A stretch of 64,000 nt of DNA from Timema cristinae. Lineage: Eukaryota > Arthropoda > Insecta > Phasmatodea > Timematidae. The notes beneath the pieces were generated by a model that did no database searches, had not been told where the DNA came from, and was given only the letters and a program-made list of their open reading frames with translations. A program made the translations under genes and the position numbers. Positions 26,801 through 38,057 of this stretch are shown here, piece after piece. The stretch lies in the NCBI GenBank assembly GCA_039000515.1, contig JBCFYV010002255.1:20053921-20117920 (forward strand), in the 5' to 3' direction. Positions within the stretch are counted from its first letter, which is position 1. Each line of letters opens with the position of its first letter.

Positions 26801-27705
26801 GCTCTCAGAGAAGATTTGTATACATAAAATATGACTGTACTTATTGTAATTTTACAAGCACTTAATGCACATGTCCTGTCGATTTTAGTGAATTGTATAT
26901 GACATTCATTCTCTCTTAAGTGTATGAAAAGAAGTTAAGCTAGAGATGGGTATCATCTTATTTTCCATAATTCCTAATCTAGCATAGTCGTTTAGATTTC
27001 AAATCCTAGTTTAATTTATTTTTAATGTGGTACAGTTTTGGAAATAAAAATAAAATCGAAAGCTAAATAACATGAGGTAAAATTTTGTTTTGATTTAAAA
27101 AATTAGTATGTAACCAAATAAATTTATTGATATAGACTTGTATGAAATAAAGTGCATTGAACAAAAACACTGTGTAGTATATAAAATTATATTGATTTAT
27201 ATTTGGTCAAAATGCCTAATGCATATTACCTTTTTATATATATTTGTCAATAATCAGTTTAAAAAAAACTGTTACTGATTCTAATTTGCGATTTGAATGA
27301 AGAATGTAGAAAACTATATTTGGGACTGCCTTTTCTGGTTTGAGTGTGGTTTTGTATGAGTAGTGCCCTGTATAATTGGCTGTGAAATGGGCTATTATAT
27401 TTAGACTATACCTCACCCTTTTGGTCAGGCAAAATCTTGTGTTCTTAATTTTTTATACTATTCAAACCCATTGTTCACTAGCAGCGCAAATCAGAGAAAC
27501 AGGGACTAAGTAGGACATAAAGGGGAACTCACATACCATGGTTTTAATTACTTCTGTCAACTTAAGAAAATAACAGAAAATTCCTACTAGTTCAATTAAA
27601 ATCACATGCGTTTTTCACAATCCCATTTCATGGTTACTCTCGGCAAACAGATATTCAAATTATATGGCGGACAAGATGGTTAATTGATACCCATATTGAA
27701 GAAGT
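23891..27705. other. No gene recognised
   Basis: Mostly AT-rich. Two GC-richer patches, about 25060-25330 and 26330-26460, stand out in composition but have stops in every frame and no repeat similarity I can recognise. Decayed retroelement sequence is one possibility. Confidence 0.4.
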
Positions 27706-27940
27706 GTCGACCTTGGTGGTCTTGGGTAAAGTGCTCACCTTCGGAACCAATGTTCATGGGTTAAAAACCTAACTGAACGATAAAAATCTGTAGCACAACC
27801 TATTTCGGAAGAGAAGTAAAGCCGTTGGTCCCATGTGATTTTGGCATGTAAAAGAACCCTGGAAGTTATGTGAAAATAAATACCTTTCCCGGAAAAATTG
27901 GCAGGTCCTTTCCACTGGCTCATAGAAACTCAATGTGTAA
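27706..27940 (+). mobile_element. tRNA-like SINE family E, copy 1
   Basis: It aligns throughout with the minus-strand copy at 51283-51508. The order is GTCGACCTTGGTGGTCTTGGG, AAAGTGCTCACCTTCGG, a GGGTT box, AAAAATCTGTAGCACAAC, the strongly kept core AGTAAAGCCGTTGGTCCC, and a GGCTCATAGAAA end. The head resembles a degenerate tRNA promoter; the A-like box is clearer than the B-like box. The 60-74-codon frames overlapping it are not coding. Confidence 0.68.
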
Positions 27941-28361
27941 GGCAACGAGGAAACACCACACTTTCTGAACGCCATAGATGATGCAGGCAGCACTTAACAG
28001 CGAAGGGCTGAGAGCATGCCTAGCATTGGATGGATAGAAATCCCATCAAACCAACCTTTGGTTGTTGTCTTAAGAAGACAATCAAGGAAGTATTTGATCA
28101 ATTTTAATATTTCAAATACAAGCGAGCTTTAATTATATTGTAAACTCCATTTACCCTGAAAGGTAGCAGTCTTACCTTGATGAGCTTCACTATATTATAG
28201 GCTGTGCTATTGTAATGCCATGGAAGGTAAGCTTACATGGTTAGTGAAGTTAGGAAATAATATACTATGAACACGTTCCATCAAAATTTCAAATACAAAT
28301 AATAACAATGTCAAGATTTTAACACCCATTCTGTGTCGAATGGTCTAAGTCAGACATGTCA

Positions 28362-28990
28362 AACTTTCTGAATGCGGCTCTGACCATGTTTTTGTGCAGA
28401 CTTTATGATGAACCACCATGTCTCCCTACCTATTCTTCTTTTTACTATAGTAGCCCCGTGGCTTTTTGGTGCTGACTGACAGTTCACAGCTGACTTCTGA
28501 TAGTCAACATTTAGTTATATCCTAAATTTTGACTGTCAGAACTGACAGCTGCTAAACACATGTTTTTGAAGATCATATGGTTTCGGTGTAGGGATACATA
28601 ATTTGGTCTGGTAATTTTTCCAAAGCCGTCAGCTGTCACTAAGCACCAAAGAAGCCATGGGCTACTGTAACTTCAAGAAGATACAACATTTTGGAACGTG
28701 ATATTTGAGAATTTATTGTATTTTGGATAATTCTGGCATGCGAGGTTGGTGTACCAAATATTTATTCTTACCTTGACAATTCCAAAATTCTCAAAATATG
28801 TGCAATATTGGCAGCACAGACATATATTAAAAAATTTTTCTCACATGAAATGAAACCAAAGGCTGAGAGATCTCAGCTTACAGACGGACACTCATTTGTC
28901 AACATTTATAAAAGTTACTTTGGCATAAGATTTAAGATTCAAATAACATTAACACCATTGTTGCAAGAAAAAGATTACATACTTTTTGTA
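28362..28990 (+). mobile_element. Decayed hAT element with transposase C-terminal remnant
   Basis: The left end CAGACATGTCAAACTTTCTG resembles the CAG.CATGTCAAACT termini of Charlie/SPIN-like hAT transposons. From about 28769, one frame reads YLDNSKILKICAILAAQTYI and then MKPKAERSQLTD. This matches by memory the hAT C-terminal dimerisation domain pattern (Y-P-N-L…F-G-S-T-Y-L-C-E…F-S…M-K…K-S…R-S-x-L-T-D-x-H). The catalytic regions are absent and the right terminus is not visible, so this is an internally deleted fossil. A MITE lies inside at 28448-28667. Confidence 0.6.
28448..28667. mobile_element. MITE with ~45-bp terminal inverted repeats and TA duplication
   Basis: The left end TAGTAGCCCCGTGGCTTTTT pairs with the right end CAAAGAAGCCATGGGCTACTG. 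Pairing continues through TTGGTGCT…TGACAG on both sides. TA flanks it at 28446-28447 and 28668-28669. At 220 bp it is a non-autonomous element of the TA-duplicating kind. Confidence 0.75.
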
Positions 28991-29008
28991 ATAATATATA
29001 TATATATA

Positions 29009-29060
29009 GAGACCAATTAACCATATATATATATATATTTTATATAGTTAATTGGTCTCC
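29009..29060. repeat. Short palindrome around an AT run
   Basis: GAGACCAATTAAC at the left is matched by GTTAATTGGTCTC at the right, with (AT)n between. It could extrude a hairpin. It sits directly before a SINE fragment. Confidence 0.6.
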
Positions 29061-29200
29061 TGAAGGTGGTTTTCCCTAAATAGTTTCCCACTCTATTTCA
29101 TGCACATGGGGGAATATTACCTCTAAAATGCTTCCTTCTTCATTCATACCCCTATAGAGTAATTATAATATAATCTGAACAGGTAGTAAGAAGTGTGATA
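29061..29200 (+). mobile_element. 5'-truncated SINE-B fragment
   Basis: It begins in the body (GGTGGTTTTCCCTAAATAG, TTTCCCACTC) and ends with CTGAACAGGTAGTAAGAAG, the diverged shared tail. The tRNA head is missing. Confidence 0.6.
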
Positions 29201-31040
29201 AAAAAAATAACAGTGAGGCGACATGGGTGCTTGTTACCTGGGTAAGCAGAATTAGAAAAAAATTTACTTGTGAAGTGTTATTATCAATCATTGGCCACCC
29301 ACCAACGGAAATATATTCCTAAGTGATGTAGGCATCTAGGGGAGTGAGTTGGTGAGAACCAACCCAGGCAACATTGCCTTCCACTTTTTTTTTTTAAAGC
29401 GTACGGCATTGCTGATCAGGATGGACATTACATCCACTTCATTCACCTGTATGTAGACTATTAGCAGCTCTGGTGGAACAGAGCGTTTCCCAGAGTATAC
29501 CTTGGATGTTGTCTACACTTTATACCCGAAATAAGATGATGTGATGATAGTAAATATGAAGGTGTGGACCACTGAGAGTTTTAATCCCAACTTAAACCTA
29601 ATTTAACAACCTTTAGCGGGTTAACCAGTCCTTGCCCGTATAGACTAAATCAGCTAAAGTAAATCCATTCATGTAATAACATATATATGGATATCTAGTT
29701 ATGTTATAACATAATTTGCTACATACCACACCTCGGGAACATTGCTGCGTAAGAACGGCTCCGTCAGAAGAGTTGCACACACGAAACTCCATTCAACTCT
29801 AGACTCGACTCAACTAAACTATCTAACGAACTGAGTGGATTTCATCGTGGCTCGTGAGGGTGTTTACGTCATGGCCAGGTGCCTACATGCTGTTCTTAAC
29901 GTCGAGAGATGCTTCTAAGCCCCCCCACCCCTGGTTCGTCTGTTCAACCAGTATAAAATGCCTTGGTCCGCTGGGAACAATATACAGTTCCAATCTAATA
30001 TTCGACGACCGACGTCTCTCCGATCTACAGTACAACAAGACATTGTGGTCTCGACGATGGTGCCGTTAGATTTATCGGACTGATGGAAATAACTTGTAAA
30101 TTATAAACTTTTTCTTTAGAAGGGAATAGGAGGCCATAAGTCCTATCCTGTAAAGTAAAAGGGATTTTTCTTACAAGCTAGGTGTGTCTGTCTCTCTTGT
30201 GTTTATTAACTATATAAATGTATAATTAGGTTAGGTTTTCATAGGCAAGGTCATGTTGAGAATGTCATGAGCGATCATACGAATCTCTTGTTTTTCTACT
30301 TGGTCCTTAAGACCATTGGTTTCATTGGAGTGCCTTATTCCTTAGCCTGTATGACTGTGTTGTGGTCTGCTGTGCCATCAGGCGGGTAAGGGGGGGATTT
30401 AGATTGTTCCATGTCCGATGTCAAGAGCTAGTTAGGTGATGGTTAGTTATTCTTGTGGAACCTTGGCACTTCACGTATTGTTGTTCACCTGAGTGCGGTG
30501 CGCAACTTGTGGGTCTGTTACTGCCCTTCTGGCGTGGCCCTTGCTCTATTAGATGTTTGTGTATTGTTGTTCACCTGTTTGCGGTGTGCAACCTGTGAGT
30601 TTGTTAGCGCCCTTCTGGCGAGACCCGCACCCTATTTGATGTTCATGTCTGACTCCCTTCAGAGGTGGCATTATGCCTTGTTGATAGATAATAACCTATG
30701 CCTGGTATGTGGTTGGCACCTAGGTTGAGTGTGGTTAAAGTCATGATACCTGGCTATACTAATTGGTTACTAGCCAGCCTTTACTGTTTGGAGGCCTAGA
30801 ATCCTGAATGAAAACTTTCCCTGGCATATTTGCCCGGTGTTTCTATGACCGGGACAGATATACAATTCTCTGTAACTTATGTAACTAATTCAATTAAGTC
30901 AAGCTAGATTCAATGGCATATATCGTACTCACCTCTTAAAACAGGGTTGTTTGTATTATAATTTGAATAGGTTCTGACCCTGCCCTGCTCGTCAGTAATT
31001 AATCATTATCCTTTAGACGTTTGTTGCAACCAATTTACTA
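29201..31040. other. No gene recognised; GC-richer block of unknown origin
   Basis: From about 29730 to 30760 the sequence is less AT-rich than its surroundings. It contains a TATAAAA-like motif near 29952, but also frequent stops. A retrotransposon LTR remnant would fit, but I could not find matching LTR borders. The 91-codon frame at 30453-30728 spans a tandem duplication and does not look like a gene. Confidence 0.35.
30475..30646. repeat. 86-bp tandem duplication
   Basis: Two adjacent units start GTATTGTTGTTCACCTG at 30475 and 30561. They share TGCGGTG.GCAAC.TGTG, GCCCTTCTGGCG and AGATGTT-type ends, with scattered differences. Confidence 0.75.
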
Positions 31041-31050
31041 TTGCTACTGT

Positions 31051-31329
31051 AAGGTGACCTGGTGGTCTATGGGTAAGGTGTCAGACTTCTGTGCTGGCGG
31101 CCGGGGTTCAATCCTCGGTCCCGGCACAGATTTATCTGATTACCAAACCCTTCCTTCACCTCTGACAAGACATCTTGTGAATGTGGGGAATGCCAGGCCT
31201 CCACCGTGGTTCGGATTCCACGTTAAACTGTAGGTCCTTCATTTCATCTCACAATCACCCTACCATTACACATTAGCGTAAGTGCGTATAACCCGAACGG
31301 GTAATAAGACGCGGCGTTAATAATAATAA
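31051..31329 (+). mobile_element. SINE-A copy with 10-bp target duplication
   Basis: The tRNA-derived head has an A box (TGGTCTATGGGTAAGGTG) and a B box (GGTTCAATCC). The body includes CCTTCCTTCACCTCTGAC and CCACCGTGGTTCGGATTCCA. The 3' end is CGTATAACCCGAACGGGTAA…GACGCGG followed by TAA repeats. TTGCTACTGT flanks it at 31041-31050 and 31330-31339. This copy lacks the ~22-base GTATTAATCACAA insert present in some others. Confidence 0.92.
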
Positions 31330-31800
31330 TTGCTACTGTATTGTGTTTGTAGTCTGTGTCTCCTGTCGGGGAGTAATTTAAAATAACCTCAGTTCTGTCT
31401 TTCGCTCTAGGAAGTATGATTATACCTCTTCCAAGAGTGAGGCGATAGTTTATAAAACAAGCGGAGTTTAATTGTAGTACTAAACCAATAGCGCTTCACG
31501 CAGAGTTCACTCTATGAGTGTGTCAATTATTATAATATTGCTGTATTTGTATTTTGGCTTATTCAATAGGTCAACATTGAAAATGATGGATTGTGCTTTT
31601 GATATCTATCCTGCAATTGCTTGCTTTGTTTGCTCTATTAAAATCTTATGTCAACATGCATTTGAATCTTATTCTTTCAAGTATCAACCTATAATGTATA
31701 TTCGCCCTGTTCATTTAGTCGGCGTATTTAGTGCTAACTAAAGCACCGCTTCAAACCCTTGGCGACCGCTGCTATGATTACTCTTAGGAGAAAAATACCC

Positions 31801-31870
31801 AAGGTACCAGCGAGAAATGGAACCCGGGACCCCTACGCTCGTAAGAAGGTGCACTGACCACTACAATATG
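31801..31870 (-). mobile_element. Isolated tRNA-like head
   Basis: On the minus strand, TAGTGGTCAGTGCACC (A-box-like) and GGGTTCCATTTC (B-box-like) lie about 40 bases apart. The unit fits a SINE head or tRNA pseudogene; no downstream body matching other families was identified. Confidence 0.42.
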
Positions 31871-32474
31871 TTTTCATCAAACTGGGCACCAGAGTATGAT
31901 AAATCAATGCACAGAGACTGTATTTTTATTACTACCAACTTGTTTTTTTAAACATTTTTTTAATCCCTTAGGTTGTATTTTTTTAAAAATCGAATGAGTT
32001 ATTATTCCGTATCTTTATTGACCTCATTGCACAACTGACTGCCTCCTTCCCTTGTGGTTTAATTTCAAAACTCTGATTGGCACGCTAGGTATTTTATTTA
32101 AAAGCCGAGACAATGTTAACTGCTGCCTCTAGTGACAAGTTTCAAACTTTTTGAATTTCCTTCCTGTCCGTTCCATTTCGGTGGATGCACATGCTGCCTT
32201 CCTGCTCTTCATGAACCGGTGGAGGGTGGGGGTTTCCTTAATATGTAAGGGTGATTAGGGGACGTCAAGAAATATTTTGCCCGTCCTATTTGAGATCCAT
32301 ACTCAGAGTTTAAGCTAGAGTACGGGCGGGCGTCGTTAGCAAAGGAAACACGAGGTACCCGTAATCCCCTTTCCCTCCCCAAATAATGTGCTCAAATGAG
32401 ACTTAGTACAGTAAAATAAATTGCAAAAATTGCTTTATTCGGAAAATTGAAAATACACCTTTGGATCCAATAGA
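31871..32474. other. No gene recognised
   Basis: Mixed-composition sequence without a frame or repeat I can recognise. Confidence 0.4.
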
Positions 32475-32929
32475 ATAACTCGTTTTGCTTCTCGTGGGCT
32501 CCTCCCCCAGACCCCCAGTGAGAGTAAACTAATGTGATTCCAGCGTTGTTTTGAACGTTGATTTATTTTTACAATTTTATGATTCTAGCTGTCTCATAAG
32601 TGTGTCAGAAAATTTAAAAATGTGTGGAAAATGTGCAAAATTTACCTAAAATCAAAAGATTTAGCTCTGGTGCAATCCGTTTTTTGACAGGCCTTACCAT
32701 TTAGCCACAAGAGACCTCCAAAGAAAGGTCCGCACCGACTTTAAAGTTGCTCCGCCATTTTGAATTTTTTCGGGGATTAAAATTTTCTTATTTTTTTTTT
32801 AATTTTCCAGTTGGTTACAGGCTAGAAGCTATAAGTTTACCAAATTTCAAGTTTTTAACTCATCTGGAAGTGGGTAAACATTAATGTCAGTGACCGAGTG
32901 AGTGAGCCATGTGGCTTTATAGTATAGTG
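32475..32929 (-). mobile_element. Helitron-like element, partial
   Basis: Read on the minus strand, the 5' side is CACTATACTATAAAGCCACA, then GGCTCACTCACTCGGTCACT. This is the layout of many arthropod Helitrons: TCTATACTATA followed by CTCACT or GACTGACT repeats. It continues with AAATGGCGGAGC and ends in a GGGGGTCTGGGGGAGGAGCC stretch. The exact 3' CTAG terminus was not found and the class call is by resemblance. Confidence 0.45.
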
Positions 32930-33946
32930 ATGATTAATACTTTAATTATATTATTTGTGTTATTCCTTTGGTATTAAATAATTTTTTACTTAAATTAACA
33001 TGAAAATTGGTTTTGTATATCCCCCCAATAATTTCAATTTCACAACGTCCATGAACTGGGACCATTCACTAAAACGCAAGTACTAACATGTTTGAAAATA
33101 TTTTAACAAAGCCCCACAAAGACTACTAGCAACAATCGCTACTCACTAAGCATCAGTGATTATTATTTTAAGGTTTCCACAAAGAGTTACATCCATGCAT
33201 ATCAATTGGATGCGATAGTTTATTCTACACATTAGACCCAGTCGTGGTCAAGATGGTTAATAATCTGACAATAACCTAACACCTTTGAGATGCTTTAGTT
33301 TGATACATTGTGGGATCAAAATATACTCTTAATTGTGCTTGAAACGAGTCAGAGTTAAAACGATTATAAGTTTTGTTCAAATGGGATTTCTAGTATTTAT
33401 GATCCCTTTTGTTATAAATGCCTTTAAAAATAACAATACCAAATTTAAAAAAAACACTAAGTGGATATTATCATATTTAATGTGTGTTAAATCTCCAACA
33501 TGGGTCTTGCAGTCGAATCTAAATGTACTCTACTTGGTAAACATTACTATCCCACAATAAGCTCTTAATGGTGACCAGATCAGCTTCAATGTGTTGCTGT
33601 AGAGGAGAGAGGGAGGGGAAGTGGTTGTCAACAAACATATCCTCTAGACGGTGGGGGATGTCAATAAACACAGGTCTAGAAGCTTCCACCCTTTCAAATA
33701 ATACAAGTCTAGGGATGGCAGCAGTTTCATGGTAATAGTTAGGTTCTAAAAATTAACATTTTAATTTTAAGTTTGGTAACTTCTCATGTCATGATGATAA
33801 AACATCAAAACAAAACATCACGTTTTATGATATAGAAATATAAGAGAGAAACCAGGCATGGGGGGAAAAAGGGGACTGGCTACCCCTTATCACCCTAACA
33901 TTTTCATTAATACCACATTTAATTTAACAAAATTGAAACCAGCTTT
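32930..33946. other. No gene recognised
   Basis: AT-rich sequence. The 75-codon frame at 33333-33560 shows only random hydrophobic stretches. Confidence 0.4.
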
Positions 33947-34160
33947 GATGCCTGCATAGTCTAAGGCATCATTCACACGATACACTAAATTACCGATGAT
34001 TTGGAGAATGAGGTTTGATCCCGGTCAGGTGTTTAGTGTTTTATTTCAAAACGGTTTTACACTCTTCCTCCAAGCAAATGCGGGTACACTTCCTCTAAAT
34101 TCCAACTTCCTAATCCCTAATACATAGGTATATAGCCTAACGGGTAGTAAGACGCGGTTC
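33947..34160 (+). mobile_element. SINE-B' copy
   Basis: The head GCATAGTCTAAGGCATC and B box GGTTTGATCCCGG are followed by the shared body (GGTTTTACACTCTTCCTCCAAGC, GCGGGTACACTTCCTCTAAAT). The tail reads ATAGCCTAACGGGTAGTAAGACGCGG. Confidence 0.75.
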
Positions 34161-34704
34161 TGTAGAAAAAAAAAGCACATCTTTTCAGGACATTGAATGA
34201 GCAATGAAGATGTCATAATTTGCCATACCTGCGTTATTGAAACTTAAGATCTCCTGATCATATCAGAGGCAGCCAAAACCCGCCTGCCTGAAACTAAGTT
34301 TCTCACCTCAGATTTAAACCCAGGATGAGGAACGATGAATTTGATCTCAAGTTAAAATAATCAAGATGAATGTATTCTTTTTAAGAAATATAGTAAAAAG
34401 ACCACGTTCCTGTGTTGAGGGCAATTTTTCCTACCAATGTGTTTCGGAACTCTCTTTAAAAGCCCGTCAAATCATACCTAACCTAGGTAGATAATGGAAT
34501 TCGAATCAGGTGTCACGGGGTGATGTGGTTTTCTGTATTCTACTTTTAAAAAAAGAAAATAATGCATTTTAGATTAGTGAAATAGGTCTTTTAACCAGAA
34601 AAAAAAAGATATACACACATCTTGTATCTAATTTCATGGTTAATCAACTGGGATGTGGGATGTTAGGGTGAGTGGTAATGAAATTGGCCACTTGAAATTC
34701 ATCC
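34161..34704. other. No gene recognised
   Basis: AT-rich sequence between a SINE and a hAT element; nothing recognised. Confidence 0.4.
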
Positions 34705-34712
34705 TTTATACT

Positions 34713-35549
34713 AGGGACATGCATACTTAATTTCAAGAGGGACAAACGAAAAAAAAAGTTTGGTGGGCCATAGATATTTATTCATTAATTTTTAAAAAGA
34801 TATGATAAACCCACATTATAGACTAACATGAACAAGTTTAAATACATTGAAAATGTATTATTATTATTATTATTAGCACCGCGTCTTACTACCCGTTTGG
34901 GTTGTACACACTTTCGCTAATGTGTAATGGTAGGGTGATTGTGAGATGAAATGGAGGACCTACAGTTTAACGTGGAATTCGAACCACGGTGGAGGCCTGG
35001 CATTCCCCACATTCACAAGATGCCTTGTCAGAGGTGAAGGAAGGGTTTGTAATCAGATAAATCAGTGCCGGGACCGAGGATTGAACCCCGGCCACCAGCA
35101 CAGAAGTCTGATACCTTACCCCTAGACCTCCAGGTCACCGGGTTGAAAATGTAAAACAATCAAAGATATCTTAGTGGCTTAGTAGGTTTTTTAGTTCTTT
35201 CAGAATATTTTTATGATGGGGTGAGTGAAAATGGGGATGATCTTCCAGCATTATTTTATAGTTTGGGTTAAACGATGAGGAGGTGATTTTCAAGGGATAA
35301 GTCGGTTTCTAAGACCACTTTTCCTAAGTCTTATTGTTGGAAACACTTGTTCACATGAATACGAGGATGCAAACAATCCCATGTATTTTTGGGCCTGATT
35401 ACCAAATTTGTGAATATTGATTTTGGCAAGGTTTTATAAAAAATACTGTTTTGTTTATAAAATTCTGCTTCACAATGTAACATATTTAAATTATTTATTC
35501 CATGGGCCGGAGTGAAAAAAACGGTGGACCATATTTGGCCCACCCTTGC
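34713..35549. mobile_element. hAT-type element with 8-bp duplication, interrupted by a SINE
   Basis: TTTATACT occurs at 34705-34712 and 35550-35557, matching the 8-bp target duplication of hAT transposons. The right end reads TTTGGCCCACCCTTGC. The left end begins AGGGACATGC and has GTTTGGTGGGCCAT a little further in, so the ends are GGGTGGGCC-like but imperfect. Removing the SINE at 34858-35142 and one of its duplications leaves ~540 bp, a non-autonomous element. The 70-codon minus frame inside is not recognisable transposase. Confidence 0.7.
34858..35142 (-). mobile_element. SINE-A copy inside a hAT element, 11-bp duplication
   Basis: It is a full-length minus-strand SINE-A with head, body, shared 3' tail and (TTA)n at its left. 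TTGAAAATGTA flanks it at 34847-34857 and 35143-35153. It is of the short type, lacking the GTATTAATCACAA insert. Confidence 0.92.
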
Positions 35550-35557
35550 TTTATACT

Positions 35558-37972
35558 CTAATTTTTTTACATATATATAGTTAAATTAAAGCTTAAAGTG
35601 ATAAAAATAATAATCGCTGAACAAAATGATCGTATCAGCTCATGACTTACAAACACGCTTAACTTAAAAAACAACAACACACAACACCTCTTAAAGGGGA
35701 AATGCCAACTAAACCGATGAGTTAAATATATATTTTAATTTTAGCATTTCGGTTTGTTAATGAATGTCCACCAATGAGGGAAGAGCAGATGGATATTGTA
35801 AGCATATACATCTCATCAAGAGCATGTATCAGACAACACAGAAGGATCAAAATAAATTATTAATTATTTGTTAGCTACACAAAGACGAAACTGACATCCT
35901 AGATTAACATGTCAGATATAAAGAGTCAGAGGAGATTAAGAGAGAGAGAGAGAATAAAATTAATTGGATTTATTATGTCAAATAGAAGAAGAATGTTTTG
36001 ATGTAGTCTTCCTACCCAAATTGACAGATGGGGACTTTATAAATGGATTAGTCTTATATGCACAGGATCAAATGCCTTAGAGACAAGTTTGTTTCTTCAT
36101 TTGCACATCAGGGTTCTAATACTTCGTTGTTAAAGTAATGGTGCATAAAATAAAGATACCAATTTTAAGGGGATGACAAAATGATTACCTAATCCACCGG
36201 TTGTCAATCTACGGCTGAATAAAAATGATTTTATCTGTCTGCAAAAGATTTAGTAGCAAATAATGGTGTTCATAAAATGAGACTAATAACTAATTTTGAC
36301 ATTTTTTGCTTAATATTTCTATCTTCAACCAAGCTCACCAAATATTTTTCTAAACCATGAGACCTGCGTATCAAAAAGGCAGCTGACCCTTGATATAATC
36401 TGTGGTTGAGTTTTTTAAAAGTTTAATTTATACCCTATTTTTTAGAATTAAATTTTATTGAAGTTATTTAATGTTTTCTTTTAAATATCGGTAGTTTTTT
36501 AAAAGAACATGACATTATAATAACAACTTACCCGAACTATATTTGTAGGTTGAAACAATTTGCAAATATATAGTTAATTTCAACAAAAAATAATTAAAAT
36601 TCATCTTAACAAGATATTAAATGAAATTTAAAAAAAAGTGCTACCTATTAAATGAGTCATAAATTTAAAAATGATAAGTGTTGATTTTTAGAAATCACGT
36701 AAGCAATTTGAGTTTCATAGTATTTTTTTTTTTTTTTGTATTAACAATATCACTACTTTTATAGCGTAGCAAAGAAAATAATTCTTGAGAAATATTTATT
36801 TATTACCTCGTTTAGCAAGAAAGTATCAATCGCTGTCAGGCCACTCGACTTAAAATACAATAGTCTGTGCAGTTTGCCCTTCACCTACAACCACTCTTGT
36901 CATGTCAATAAGAAAGGGAGAAAAGAAAACTTAAGAGACTTATTTTAAGGTAAAGAAAAAAGCTAGCTGCTATTTCTAAGAAATATATAAATTTTCTGTT
37001 GCAAATCTATAAAATATTATTGTATTTGTTATAGGAATGTTAAATCTAGAGCCCTTTTTCATCAAACCTAGTCTCATAGTTACGCAAATATGCTTAAAAA
37101 GTCGTTGAAAGTGCGTTAACCTCACATTTTCACACATTTATTTCTAACACAAATTATAGAGTTGTTAAGGGAAAAGTGCCCTGTTGGAATCTTTCGACTT
37201 TATTTTGGCGTGAACCATATTTTGAAATAACACAGTGTAGAGTTAAATAATTGTATTTTGTTTTAAAATCAAACATTATCTTAAAACAAATTTCAAAATA
37301 AAAAACTTTTATAAATTGACTGCGAAATATGAAGAAAATTGGCCCAGCTACTTAGGTGCCAAAGAAGTATGCAAATTGAATGATCAAAACAATTACAAAC
37401 TATGAATTATTGTTAACCTATTTATGAGAGCTGACAGATTTTAAAATCCTCAAAGTTATTTGTAATAAAATAAATGTGAAAATGAAACTATTCCCTTGAT
37501 TTAAGTCTAGAAATATAATATTTTCACAATGATAAGACTCATTAAATAGTAAAATTAAACAAAATATACTCCTATGTGTCTTAAAGGTTGGATATCTAAA
37601 TTTAAATTAGAAAATAATGACAGTTAAAAATAACATTGATCATATAGCTTTATTAAAATGTTTGCTTTAAGAATAATATTAATTTAAATGAATGATATCT
37701 ATCGAACGAAACGCCGAGACCAGAAAAGTCAACTACACGACGCTCTAACTTGTTTAGGAGCTATTGCGCGCTTCACTGCTGCCACCTATCAGCCGTAAGA
37801 CAAACTGATAAAACAAAGTTCTGAGTCGATAGAAGCATACAACGTAAAAATTTGTTGGGGGGGGATCAAATACTTTGTTATGAAACAGCTATTTTCCTAT
37901 CAAATAAATAAAGTGAGATTATAATTTTTATTATAATTTCAAATTTGACAATTTTTTGAAATTTATCAACAC
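35558..37972. other. No gene recognised; upstream of tRNA-Gln
   Basis: AT-rich, with a (GA)n patch near 35940. Just before the tRNA gene, 37697-37840 is notably GC-richer. CTATCGA near its left side is matched by TCGATAG near its right side, which may be chance or a decayed small element. Confidence 0.4.
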
Positions 37973-38044
37973 GGACCCATGGTGTAATGGTTAGCACTCT
38001 GGACTTTGAATCCAGCGATCCGAGTTCAAATCTCGGTGGGTCCT
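37973..38044 (+). tRNA. tRNA-Gln (anticodon TTG)
   Basis: A complete 72-base cloverleaf can be drawn. The acceptor arms GGACCCA and TGGGTCC pair over seven bases, followed by discriminator T. The D arm is GTGTAATGGTTAGCAC. The anticodon arm TCTGG-CTTTGAA-TCCAG hmm pairs as CTGGA/TCCAG around loop CTTTGAA, giving anticodon TTG for Gln codon CAA. The T arm CCGAG-TTCAAAT-CTCGG is perfect. A-box TGGTGTAATGG and B-box GAGTTCAAATC lie inside the gene. The sequence agrees closely with insect nuclear tRNA-Gln as I remember it. There is no intron and the CCA end is not encoded. It appears functional. Confidence 0.97.
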
Positions 38045-38053
38045 TGTTACAAA

Positions 38054-38057
38054 TTTT
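38054..38057 (+). terminator. RNA polymerase III terminator of tRNA-Gln
   Basis: TTTT on the coding strand ten bases after the tRNA is the expected termination signal. Confidence 0.7.

Noticed and set aside
29854..30728. Open frames of 71-91 codons suggestive of a gene in the GC-richer block
   Set aside because: No domain, no consistent splice sites, and one spans a tandem duplication.
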